33,484 bases of DNA from Streptosporangium canum. Its GTDB lineage: Bacteria; Actinomycetota; Actinomycetes; Streptosporangiales; Streptosporangiaceae. The notes beneath the pieces were generated by a model. The model was not told the DNA's origin and searched no databases. It worked only from the letters and a program-made list of their open reading frames with translations. Numbering within the stretch: the first letter of the stretch is position 1; every line of letters starts with the position of its first letter. Location: the NCBI RefSeq assembly GCF_900113865.1, contig NZ_FOQY01000056.1, positions 1-33,484 of the forward strand, given 5' to 3'. Below, one piece after another: positions 17,187 through 24,048 of this stretch. Position numbers and translations under genes: made by a program.

Positions 17187-17291
17187 CCGAAGGTCTCGTC
17201 CGCCTGTGTCCGTTCGGACTCCGGGCCCGCGCGACCGGGCGCCCTGAGGCGCCAGCATGTCGATCACGCGATTGGGACTACTCCCCTTCGG
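17187..17291 (-). ncRNA. yybP-ykoY manganese riboswitch aptamer
   Basis: Read on the minus strand, a P1 helix forms between CCGAAGG (complement of 17285-17291) and CCTTCGG (complement of 17187-17193). Inside are the two conserved Mn2+-binding parts: GGGGAGTAG immediately after P1, and GACGAGACC just before the closing strand, plus the conserved GATCGACATGCTGGC segment. Length is 105 nt, normal for this class. It lies 95 nt upstream of a GDT1/UPF0016 Mn2+ exporter, the classical target. Downstream, the closing strand CTTCGGCC can alternatively pair with GGCCGAAG (complement of 17152-17159) in a long hairpin, giving a switch between ligand-bound and free forms. Confidence 0.9.
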
Positions 17292-17643
17292 GTGTTTCCA
17301 CCCGACCTTAACAGCCACAAGCACCTGCTGATTCCCCGGAACGGCACCTTTCTCGACTCCTCGGCGCTTCATCTCCGGCGGTGACACCTGGAGTGCGCCC
17401 GGGAGTGCGATCCGACCAGAACCGGGACGGCGACGCCCCATCTTGGCCGTCGGCGACTCACGACGCCGGCGCGTTCCGGCCGCCGATGTACCGGGGCGGT
17501 CACGCCGGATTGCGGGTCCGAATTCCGCTGAATCTGCTGGTCCGAATCCCGCCAGGCCCGGGCCGCACGCTGGTCATACGTTTGCCCCCAGAAGATCCCC
17601 CGCCGATCGGGCGGGGCCGAGGACAACCACCCGAAGGACATTC
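17292..17643. other. intergenic region, no gene seen
   Basis: The 350 bp between the riboswitch and the SDR gene holds the promoters for both divergent units. No reading frame has convincing codon use. A 13-bp near repeat (GGTCCGAATTCCG near 17515 and GGTCCGAATCCCG near 17540) is visible and could be a regulator site. The SDR ribosome binding site GAAGGA (about 17633-17638) closes the region. Confidence 0.5.
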
Positions 17644-18450
17644 ATGGACCTGCAGCTTTCCGGCCGTGTCGCGGTCGTCACCGGCGCCTCCAAGGGCATC
17701 GGCCTGGCCGTCACCCGCACCCTGCTCGACGAGGGGGTCCGCGTCGTGGCCGCCTCGCGTAAGAGCACCCCGGAGCTGGCGGCGCTCGGCGGCGCCAACC
17801 TGCTCCACGTACCGGTCGACCTGATGGACCCCGAAGCGCCCGGCCAGGTCGTGGCGCGGGCCGTGGCGGAGTTCGGCGGGCTCGACATCCTGGTCAACAA
17901 CGCCGGCGGCCCTCCGCCCGGCGTGTCGCTGCCCCGGTTCGGGTTCCTGACCCCGGACGACGCGGACTGGCGGGCGATGTTCGAGTTCAACCTGTTCTCG
18001 GTGGTTCGGGCGGTCCGTGCCGCCATCCCGGCGATGCTGGCGCGGGGCGGCGGTTCGATCGTCAACGTCTCCTCGGGCGGCGCCAAGCTTCCCGCCCCGA
18101 TGAACGTCGACTACAACGCCGCCAAGGCGGGCCTGAACAACCTGACCAAGGCGCTGTCGGAGGAGTTCGCGCCGCAGGGCATCCGGGTGAACACCCTCTC
18201 CCTCGGGCCCGTGCGGACGGCGTGGTGGACCGAGGAGGGAGGCGCGGCCGACATCATCGCCGCCCAGGCGGGCACCGACCGTGACAGCGTGATGAACAGC
18301 GTCGCACCGGAGATGATGAAGCTGTCGACCGGGCGCCTCGTCGAGCCGCAGGAGGTCGCCGACGTGATCGCGCTGCTCGCCTCGCCCCGATCGGCGAGCA
18401 CGACCGGCGCGGACTTCGCCGTCGACGCCGGGTTCCTCAAGGAGATCTGA
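17644..18450 (+). CDS. short-chain dehydrogenase/reductase (SDR)
   Basis: A 268-residue NAD(P)-dependent oxidoreductase of the classical SDR type. The cofactor motif is TGASKGIG (Gly14, Gly18, Gly20), the NNAG motif follows at LVNNAGG, and the catalytic set is Asn (FNLFS), Ser144 (NVSSGG), Tyr157 and Lys161 (YNAAK). VVAASRK after strand 2 contains Arg39, which favours NADP(H). The segment between about residue 190 and 235 is the substrate-binding region and is not diagnostic. The start is ATG 17644 with GAAGGA 5-6 nt upstream. It stands alone, convergent with murB; substrate unknown. Confidence 0.92.
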   Translation: MDLQLSGRVAVVTGASKGIGLAVTRTLLDEGVRVVAASRKSTPELAALGGANLLHVPVDLMDPEAPGQVVARAVAEFGGLDILVNNAGGPPPGVSLPRFGFLTPDDADWRAMFEFNLFSVVRAVRAAIPAMLARGGGSIVNVSSGGAKLPAPMNVDYNAAKAGLNNLTKALSEEFAPQGIRVNTLSLGPVRTAWWTEEGGAADIIAAQAGTDRDSVMNSVAPEMMKLSTGRLVEPQEVADVIALLASPRSASTTGADFAVDAGFLKEI

Positions 18451-18452
18451 CC

Positions 18453-18500
18453 GCCGGGCCGCCCGCCGTACGGTCAGCCGGGCCGCCCGCCGTACGGTCA
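18453..18500. repeat. 24-bp direct repeat at the SDR/murB convergent junction
   Basis: Two identical adjacent copies of a unit starting GCCGGGCCGCCCGCC and ending TACGGTCA (18453-18476 and 18477-18500). The second copy supplies the murB stop codon (TGA read on the minus strand from 18498-18500), so the repeat reaches into the end of the gene. Confidence 0.85.
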
Positions 18501-19535
18501 GAGGCGGGTGCCGACCATCACGGGCTCGTTGACGAGGGTGACGCCGAACTTCTCCAGCACCCCGTCCCGGACCTCACGGGCGAGGTCGAGGAGGTCCGCG
18601 GTCGTTGCCGTCATCTCCGGATTTGTCATGGCAAGGGTGTGCTTGGTGGAGATGCGCGCCGGGCCACGCCGGTAGCCCTTGGGGAACCCGGCGTTCTCGA
18701 TCAGCCAGGCCGCCGGGACCTTGACGGAGCCGTCCGGCATGTCCCAGCGGGGGAAACCGGGGGTGCGCAGCTCCAGCTCGGCCGCCTCACCGGCGGTGAG
18801 GAGCGGGTTGGTGAAGAACGAGCCCGCGCTGCGGGAGTCCGGGTCATCGGGATCGAGCACCATCCCCTTGCCCCGGCGCAGCTCCAGCACCGCCGCGCGA
18901 GCCTGTGCCACCGGCACCCGCTCGCCGAGCGCGACGTCCAGCCTGGCGGCCAGCTCCCGGTAGGCGACCGGACCGGACAGCCCGTCCTCGGCCAGCCCGT
19001 AGGTGACCGCCAGGACGACATACCGCCCGGCATCCTCCTTGAACGCGCTGTGCCGGTAGGCGAACCCGCACTCCCCCGCGGCCAGGTCGCTCACCTCACC
19101 GGACGTGCGGTCGTAGACCCGCACCCCGGTGATCGTCTGCGAGACCTCCTGCCCGTAGGCCCCGACGTTCTGGATCGGCGTGGACCCGACCAGGCCCGGG
19201 ATCCCGGACAGGCACTCGATCCCCGAACGCCCCTCCGCCACCGTGCGGGCCACCAGCGCGTCCCAGTCCTCCCCGGCCTGCACGGTGACCCGGTCCCCGT
19301 CGACCTCGATCCCCCGCGAGGCGACGCGCACGACCAGTCCGTCGAAGCCCTCGTCCGACACGACCAGGTTGCTGCCGCCGCCGAGCACGAGCACCGGCTC
19401 ACCCGCCCGGTCCGCCGCGGCCACCAGCTCGACGATCTCCTCCGCCGAACCCGCCGTCACGAACGCCCCGGCCGGTCCGCCCAGCCCCACCGTCGTGTAC
19501 GGCGCCAGCCGTACCCCTGAAACCCGCTCAGTCAT
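18498..19535 (-). CDS. murB: UDP-N-acetylenolpyruvoylglucosamine reductase
   Basis: This is the FAD-dependent enzyme that reduces UDP-GlcNAc-enolpyruvate to UDP-MurNAc in the cytoplasmic stage of peptidoglycan synthesis. Length is 345 residues, matching the long type I form. FAD-binding signatures are TTVGLGGPA near the N-terminus, VLGGGSNLVVSD (49-61) and GIPGLVGSTPIQNVGAYGQE. Catalytic residues are visible as Arg161 (YRHS), Ser239 in RSAGSFFTNP and a C-terminal Glu337 (VNEPVMV). ATG 19535 is preferred over GTG 19550 because GGGGAAG lies just before it. It is single-copy in this window and convergent with the SDR gene. Confidence 0.95.
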   Translation of the reverse strand: MTERVSGVRLAPYTTVGLGGPAGAFVTAGSAEEIVELVAAADRAGEPVLVLGGGSNLVVSDEGFDGLVVRVASRGIEVDGDRVTVQAGEDWDALVARTVAEGRSGIECLSGIPGLVGSTPIQNVGAYGQEVSQTITGVRVYDRTSGEVSDLAAGECGFAYRHSAFKEDAGRYVVLAVTYGLAEDGLSGPVAYRELAARLDVALGERVPVAQARAAVLELRRGKGMVLDPDDPDSRSAGSFFTNPLLTAGEAAELELRTPGFPRWDMPDGSVKVPAAWLIENAGFPKGYRRGPARISTKHTLAMTNPEMTATTADLLDLAREVRDGVLEKFGVTLVNEPVMVGTRL

Positions 19536-19610
19536 GCGCTTCCCCACCACCCGGCCGAAATCCGCGACCAGCCTACGTGCCGCCGGGCGGCCCGCGCGTC
19601 GTGGAGCCGC

Positions 19611-20915
19611 CTACGTGTCCTGGAGCAGCCTCAGCACGCGGTCATAGGTCCTGCGGGACTCCCTGTCGCGGTAGCCCGGATCGACGTCGTGATAGCCGCG
19701 GTGCCGTTCCTGGTGGACCGGCAGGTCCCTGTCGAGGGCGATGAGGGTGCCGGGGAGCGTGAGGGAGAACTCCAGGTCGGCGTTGCGGTAGTAGCGGGCG
19801 CCCTCGGGGAACCCGCCCACCGCGAGCGCGGCGTCACGCCTGACCGCGAACAGGTGGCCGAGCAGCCCGCGGACCTCGCCGGGCTCGGCGTCATGCCAGT
19901 CGTGACCGTCCGCCCCGGGGTTCACCCCCTTCCAGCCCGCCGCGGCCACGTCGTCGGTCAGCACCTTGACCAGCGGAGTGATCGCGTCGCCGTCCAGGAT
20001 CGTGGAGGTCTCCATCACGACGTGCACGTCGGAGCTGTCGAGCTTCAGCAGCTTGGTACGGCTCTCGCCCCACTCCGCCGTGCCTCCCCTCCAGTGCGGG
20101 GTCTCGGCCACGTGCCAGGCCTCCACCCTGCGGGGGAACTCCTCGGCCAGCTCCTCCAGGACGACGCCGGCGCCGTCCACGTTTCCCAGGTCCAGGCCGA
20201 TGATCCTGGCCTCGGTCCGGGCGACCAGGGCGCGGACGCAGTCTCGCAGGTCATCGGGCCAGCCGTCGACAAGGAGACCGACGGTCACGGTCGGCGGAAC
20301 GGCAGGCGGGTGAGGCTCGGCCGGGGTGATCGTCTCGTCGAGCCGGGACACCGCCAGGCTCGCGTCCCACAGCAGCTGGGAAGAGATCGTCCGCTCGGGA
20401 TGGCCTTCGTGATAGTCCTCGTCCGAACGGCCCACGAGCTCGGATCCCTCGGGCTTCTGCCGGGGCGCCGCCTCGGTCTCGGCGACCCGCTCGGCGTCCA
20501 GGTCACCGAGCCGTTCGGGCCGGGCGGAAGGATCCGCGGCCTCGGCGACCCGGCCGGCGTCCATGGAGGCGGCGTCACGGCCGGCGGCGCCGGAGCCCAC
20601 GGTGCCGGAAGCCGCGGCACCGGAGCCCACAGTGCCCGAAGCCGCGGCGCCGGAGCCCACGGTGCCCGAATCCGCCACGCCGGCCTGCCTGGGTGGCCGG
20701 TCACCCGCCCCGGGTTCAGGGACGGAGGCCACCGTGGGCCACACCTCGAAAGGGGGCCTGGGAGTGAGCTCGAAGCCGTCCCCGGTGTCGCGGACGAGCC
20801 AGCCCTCTGCTTCGATCTTGGCGCGGAGCGCGTCGGCCCCGGCGTAGTCACGGCCGGCCCGCGCCCTGGCCCGCTGCTCGGCGAGCCCCGTCACGTGAGG
20901 TGGTACTTCGTTCAT
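19611..20915 (-). CDS. fusion of a CysS-like C-terminal helix pair with a GT2-like glycosyltransferase domain
   Basis: A 434-residue protein with three parts. Residues 9-50 (ARARAGRDYAGADALRAKIE, then GWLVRDTGDGFEL) closely resemble the C-terminal end of cysteinyl-tRNA synthetase. Residues about 75-200 are low-complexity, including three 10-residue repeats (GTVGSGAAAS). Residues 205-430 look like a family 2 glycosyltransferase: VTVGLLVDGWPDDLRDCVRA, GLDLGN, then HVVMETSTILDGDAI where a DxD metal site would be expected but is not clean, and LFAVRRDAALAVGGFPE. It may be a degenerate transferase used as a binding module. No signal or membrane segment is seen. It follows tail-to-head after murB's upstream side on the same strand. 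Confidence 0.8.
   Translation of the reverse strand: MNEVPPHVTGLAEQRARARAGRDYAGADALRAKIEAEGWLVRDTGDGFELTPRPPFEVWPTVASVPEPGAGDRPPRQAGVADSGTVGSGAAASGTVGSGAAASGTVGSGAAGRDAASMDAGRVAEAADPSARPERLGDLDAERVAETEAAPRQKPEGSELVGRSDEDYHEGHPERTISSQLLWDASLAVSRLDETITPAEPHPPAVPPTVTVGLLVDGWPDDLRDCVRALVARTEARIIGLDLGNVDGAGVVLEELAEEFPRRVEAWHVAETPHWRGGTAEWGESRTKLLKLDSSDVHVVMETSTILDGDAITPLVKVLTDDVAAAGWKGVNPGADGHDWHDAEPGEVRGLLGHLFAVRRDAALAVGGFPEGARYYRNADLEFSLTLPGTLIALDRDLPVHQERHRGYHDVDPGYRDRESRRTYDRVLRLLQDT
20581..20670 (-). repeat. in-frame 30-bp tandem repeat in the glycosyltransferase fusion
   Basis: Three 30-bp copies (20581-20610, 20611-20640, 20641-20670) built on GCCGCGGCGCCGGAGCCCAC encode the 10-residue unit GTVGSGAAAS in the linker. 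Differences are few, so the expansion is probably recent. Confidence 0.85.
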
Positions 20916-21085
20916 CTTCGGACGCTACCCACGGACCGGGGGAAGAATCAGCCCCCACCCCGCGAGCCGCGATCGAGCGGGCCGGACCAGCGGCGCGAAC
21001 ACGCCGGACCGCCGCCCCGGACAGGCCTGACCGCCGGCCCGAACCCACCGGATCCCGGCCCGGGCGCGCCGGGCCGGCACGCGGA

Positions 21086-21116
21086 CCGCCGGTGCCGACT
21101 GCGTCGGCACCGGCGG
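21086..21116. promoter_or_regulatory. perfect 14-bp inverted repeat before the AraC gene
   Basis: CCGCCGGTGCCGAC (21086-21099) and its exact complement GTCGGCACCGGCGG (21103-21116) are separated by only TGC. It ends 28 bp before the AraC start. The short loop favours a very stable RNA hairpin in the leader, or a terminator for anything coming from upstream; it could also be a protein-binding dyad. The rest of the 20916-21144 gap shows nothing else. Confidence 0.6.
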
Positions 21117-21144
21117 CGTCGTAGCGCTGTGGGATGGTGGTCGT

Positions 21145-21570
21145 GTGACGTTGGAGGACCTCGTCCGGCTGCGCCGGGCCCGTGACCTGATGGACCGCGA
21201 CTACGCGGAGCCGCTCGACGTTCCGGCGCTGGCGCGCGTCGCCCTCATGTCACCGGGCCATTTCTCCCGCAGCTTTCGCGCCGCCTTCGGGGAGTCTCCG
21301 TACAGCTACCTGATGACGCGCCGGATCGAGCGGGCCAAGGCGCTACTGCGGCGGGGTGACCTGACGGTGACGGAGGTCTGCTTCGCGGTCGGCTGCACAT
21401 CGCTGGGATCGTTCAGCTCGCGGTTCACCGAGCTGGTCGGCGAGAGCCCGAGCTCATACCGGGCCCGCCGACATGACGCGGGCGCCGCCATCCCGGCCTG
21501 CGTCGCCAAGGTCTACACGCGACCGGTCAGGAATGGAGAAGCGGGATCCAACTCCCCGCTCATAGTGTGA
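21145..21570 (+). CDS. AraC-family regulator, DNA-binding domain only
   Basis: A 141-residue protein made of little more than the two helix-turn-helix motifs of AraC proteins. The first is PLDVPALARVALMSPGHFSR and the second TVTEVCFAVGCTSLGSFSSR, followed by the family ending GESPSSYR. There is no ligand-binding cupin domain; the last 30 residues are unstructured. GTG 21145 is the only reasonable start. The stop overlaps the first possible start of the next gene, a VOC protein, and this two-gene pairing is common in actinobacteria, where the regulator probably controls the VOC gene. Confidence 0.9.
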   Translation: MTLEDLVRLRRARDLMDRDYAEPLDVPALARVALMSPGHFSRSFRAAFGESPYSYLMTRRIERAKALLRRGDLTVTEVCFAVGCTSLGSFSSRFTELVGESPSSYRARRHDAGAAIPACVAKVYTRPVRNGEAGSNSPLIV

Positions 21571-21575
21571 ACCGC

Positions 21576-21992
21576 ATGGACATCAAACTTTCGCAGACCT
21601 TCATCGCCGTCGACGACCACGACAAGGCGCTCGCCTTCTACCGGGACGCTCTCGGCCTGGAAGTGCGCAACGACGTCGGGTTCGAGGGGATGCGCTGGGT
21701 GACCGTCGGCGCTCCGTCGCAGCCTGACGTGGACATCGTCCTCGAACCGCCCATCGGTGACCCGAACGCCTCGCCCGCCGACAAGGAGGCCGCGGCGGAA
21801 CTGCTGGCGAAGGGCCTGCTGCGCGGTGTCATCTTCGGGACCGGCGACTGCGACGCCACCTTCGAGCGCATCCGCGCCGCGGGTGGCGAGGTGCTGCAGG
21901 AGCCGGTCGACCAGCCGTACGGCGTGCGCGACTGCGCCTTCCGCGACCCCTCCGGCAACATGGTGCGCTTCAGCCAGCCTCGCAGGCAGTGA
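21576..21992 (+). CDS. VOC (glyoxalase/bleomycin resistance) family protein
   Basis: A 138-residue two-module metal-dependent fold. The N-terminal module reads TFIAVDDHDKALAFYRDALG and the C-terminal module ends with YGVRDCAFRDPSGNMVRF. Both are standard for glyoxalase I-like or antibiotic-binding proteins; which reaction applies cannot be told. ATG 21576 gives the MDIKLSQTFIAVDDH start usual in this subfamily; GTG 21567, overlapping the AraC stop, is the alternative. It is translationally coupled to the AraC gene. Confidence 0.9.
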   Translation: MDIKLSQTFIAVDDHDKALAFYRDALGLEVRNDVGFEGMRWVTVGAPSQPDVDIVLEPPIGDPNASPADKEAAAELLAKGLLRGVIFGTGDCDATFERIRAAGGEVLQEPVDQPYGVRDCAFRDPSGNMVRFSQPRRQ

Positions 21993-22094
21993 GCTCCGGC
22001 CCCATGGACCGGAGGCTCACCCGCCGCCGAACTGAAACACCCGCCTGGTCGAACATCCACCGCTACCGGTCAGGCGCCGCGCTGTGATCCGCGA

Positions 22095-22143
22095 CCACCG
22101 ATGATCTTCGTTTGGCCACACGGCTCACGATGACCATCGGTGG
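22095..22143. other. 9-bp inverted repeat between VOC and hadB
   Basis: CCACCGATG (22095-22103) and CATCGGTGG (22135-22143) are perfect complements over a 31-nt loop, in the 224-bp gap between the convergent VOC and hadB stops. It may help end one or both transcripts. No gene is seen in the gap. Confidence 0.35.
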
Positions 22144-22216
22144 CGCAGCCGTTCTCCGCGCCGGCCTGACCGGCGACATCATGATCTGCGGCTGGAGTGC
22201 AGGCGACCGGGGATCG

Positions 22217-22645
22217 CTAGGCGAGCTGGACCACCGCGCGGGCCTTGGAGAGCACCCGGGAGTCGCCGGACCTGGCGGTCAGCGCGACCACCACGCGGTT
22301 GTCCTCCAGCTTCTCCTCGACGACGCCGCTCACCGTGATGATCGCGCCCTGCTCGTCGTCCGGGACGACCACCATGGACGAGAACCGCACGCCGTAGTCG
22401 ACGATCGCGCCGGGGTCGCCGGCCCAGTCGGTGACGAACCGGCCACCCTGGGCCATGGTGAACATGCCGTGCGCGATGACGTCGGGCAGGCCGACGGTCT
22501 TGGCGAAGCGCTCGTTCCAGTGGATGGGGTTGAAGTCGCCGGAGGCTCCGGCGTACATCACCAGGTTGACGCGGCGGACCGGATAGTCGGCGGGCGGGAT
22601 CTGCTGCCCCGTCTCGACCTCGTCGTATTTGACAGTCGCTGCCAT
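22217..22645 (-). CDS. hadB: MaoC-type dehydratase, HadB-like
   Basis: A 142-residue hot-dog-fold protein and the catalytic half of a (3R)-hydroxyacyl-ACP dehydratase. The hydratase-2 motif is present: YAGASGDFNPIHWNERFAK with Asp37 and His42, followed by VIAHGMFTMAQ. It pairs with the upstream HadA-like protein, whose stop lies one base before this ATG (TGAG-ATG type junction), so the two are made together as a heterodimer. In mycobacteria HadAB works in FAS-II chain elongation; here the acyl substrates are not known. The start at 22645 matches the coupled junction and family length. Confidence 0.9.
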   Translation of the reverse strand: MAATVKYDEVETGQQIPPADYPVRRVNLVMYAGASGDFNPIHWNERFAKTVGLPDVIAHGMFTMAQGGRFVTDWAGDPGAIVDYGVRFSSMVVVPDDEQGAIITVSGVVEEKLEDNRVVVALTARSGDSRVLSKARAVVQLA

Positions 22646-22646
22646 C

Positions 22647-23093
22647 TCAGCCCGCCCCTCCGCGCTCGACGATGGTGTTGTAGGTCGTGCAGACGGGCTC
22701 ACCGTCGACGGTGGTGACGTCGCTCTTGACCGTGATGAGCTCGTTGCGGCCGACGCTGCGGATGTCGGTCACCGTGGAGACGCTGACCAGCTCGTCACCG
22801 GCGTGGATCGGCCGCTGGTACTCGAAGCGCTGCTCGCCGTGGACGACCATGGCGAAGTTCAGGCCGAGTTCGGGGTCGGCCAGGATCGTCCCGCCGGCCA
22901 GGCTGAACACGATGGGGAAGGTGGGCGGCGCGACCACGTCCGGGTGACCGGCGGCCTGTGCGGCCTCCCTGTCCCGGTAGATCGGGTTGTTGTCGCCGAT
23001 CGCCGTCGCGAACTCTTTGATCTTCACGCGGCTGACCTCGTAGGGCGCGGAAGGCGCGGACGCCCGCCCGACGAAATCACGGTTCAGAGCCAT
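22647..23093 (-). CDS. hadA: MaoC-type dehydratase partner, HadA-like
   Basis: A 148-residue hot-dog protein, the partner half of the HadAB dehydratase. It has the N-terminal MaoC pattern RVKIKEFATAIGDNNPIYRD and VVAPPTFPIVF, and lacks the complete D-x-x-P-x-H catalytic pair, which HadB supplies. The central loop LNFAMVVHGEQRFEYQRPIH is typical of HadA proteins. ATG 23093 starts MALNRDFVG; longer readings upstream are unlikely. Gene order rpmG-hadA-hadB matches the actinobacterial norm, but the usual hadC or tRNA-Trp-secE-nusG that often follow are not here. Confidence 0.9.
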   Translation of the reverse strand: MALNRDFVGRASAPSAPYEVSRVKIKEFATAIGDNNPIYRDREAAQAAGHPDVVAPPTFPIVFSLAGGTILADPELGLNFAMVVHGEQRFEYQRPIHAGDELVSVSTVTDIRSVGRNELITVKSDVTTVDGEPVCTTYNTIVERGGAG

Positions 23094-23259
23094 CGTGCTC
23101 CTTTGCGGATACCGAGCTGGTGAGGCCGACATTAACAGAACAAGATTCCGGGGTCTGCTCCCCGGGTCGGCCACCAGGAAACCGTAGCCCGGCCCTCGCC
23201 CGGCACCGGCTGTCGAGCGTGGTCAACACCCGGGCGGGAAAGCTGTGAAGATACGACAA

Positions 23260-23286
23260 ACCGGCGCCCCCCACGAGGACGCCGGT
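23260..23286 (-). terminator. hairpin after rpmG
   Basis: On the minus strand ACCGGCG (complement of 23280-23286) and CGCCGGT (complement of 23260-23266) form a 7-bp stem over a 13-nt loop, followed by TTTGTC. It lies between rpmG and hadA and would reduce read-through. Another hairpin, CTCCCG/CGGGAG around 23325-23344, sits closer to the rpmG stop. Confidence 0.5.
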
Positions 23287-23355
23287 CTACGTTGAGTATG
23301 TGAGTGCTACTGAAGTACCCATCTCCCGCCGAGAGCCGGGAGGCTTCGCAGAGAC

Positions 23356-23520
23356 TTAGCGAGTCTCGCGGTGCGCCTTGTGCGTCTTGCAGTTCGGGCA
23401 GTACTTCTTCAGCTCAAGCCGATCCGGGTCGTTGCGCCGGTTCTTCCGCGTGATGTAGTTGCGGTGCTTGCACTCCTGGCAGGCCAGCGTGATCTTCGGC
23501 CTAACGTCGGTGGCAGCCAC
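23356..23520 (-). CDS. rpmG: 50S ribosomal protein L33, zinc-binding type
   Basis: A 54-residue ribosomal protein of the large subunit. The sequence ITLACQECKHRNYITRKNRR followed by YCPNCKTHK carries two CxxC pairs, so this is the zinc-binding (C+) paralogue. Actinobacteria often keep a C- version elsewhere for zinc starvation. The start is GTG 23520, with AAAGG about nine bases upstream. Two tRNA genes precede it on the same strand and hadA-hadB follow, the conserved order in the phylum. Confidence 0.95.
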   Translation of the reverse strand: MAATDVRPKITLACQECKHRNYITRKNRRNDPDRLELKKYCPNCKTHKAHRETR

Positions 23521-23597
23521 TTGGGAGTGCCTTTCTACGTTCGGGACTGTGGACAACCCAGCCCAGCTTCCCTTATGAGGGGAACCCGGGAGGGTAG

Positions 23598-23671
23598 TAG
23601 CGGAGGCCGGACTTGAACCGGCGACACAACGATTATGAGCCGTTTGCTCTGCCTGGCTGAGCTACTCCGCC
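23598..23671 (-). tRNA. tRNA-Met (CAT), elongator type
   Basis: A 74-nt cloverleaf on the minus strand. Acceptor GGCGGAG pairs with CTCCGCT (first pair G-U), the D arm is AGCTCAGCCAGGCAGAGC, the anticodon loop reads CTCATAA with CAT at 34-36, and the T arm is CCGGTTCAAGTCCGG. The discriminator is A and CCA is not encoded. The G-U first pair and D arm fit an elongator rather than an initiator tRNA. Confidence 0.93.
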
Positions 23672-23834
23672 TTGGGCCGACGAAATCGACCGACCCCCGC
23701 AAGGATACCCGACGCGCAGACTGCCTGCGTACTTGTGCAGGTCAGGGGCATCGTTCTGGGTTTCCCCAGTATGCCCGCCCGCTCGCCGGGAACCTTGAGT
23801 GTTTTCGGGTGACCGTCATGGCCTACCCAAGCCG

Positions 23835-23863
23835 AAAGCCCTAACCGGATGGCTAGGGCTTTT
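23835..23863. terminator. strong hairpin between two tRNA genes
   Basis: AAAGCCCTA (23835-23843) and TAGGGCTTT (23854-23862) form a perfect 9-bp stem over a 10-nt loop. On the minus strand it lies ten bases after the tRNA-Thr 3' end, so it probably ends that transcript; a T-run flanks the stem on both strands, so it could act in either direction. Confidence 0.75.
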
Positions 23864-23872
23864 AGGCTGTTG

Positions 23873-23945
23873 AGCCCCTTTACGGAATCGAACCGTAGAC
23901 CTTCTCCTTACCATGGAGACGCTCTGCCGACTGAGCTAAAGGGGC
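23873..23945 (-). tRNA. tRNA-Thr (GGT)
   Basis: A 73-nt cloverleaf on the minus strand. Acceptor GCCCCTT pairs with AAGGGGC, the D arm is AGCTCAGTCGGCAGAGC, the anticodon stem-loop is TCTCC-ATGGTAA-GGAGA with anticodon GGT, and the T arm is TACGGTTCGATTCCGTA. CCA is not encoded. It is first in the minus-strand series tRNA-Thr, tRNA-Met, rpmG. Confidence 0.94.
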
Positions 23946-24048
23946 CTGTCTGCTTCGCTTTCGCGCTGCGGACAGGTGTAACCATACACGCCTCGGCAGC
24001 GCGATGCGAAATCAAACAGGGACCTCGCGGATCATCACCGCTCCGTCG

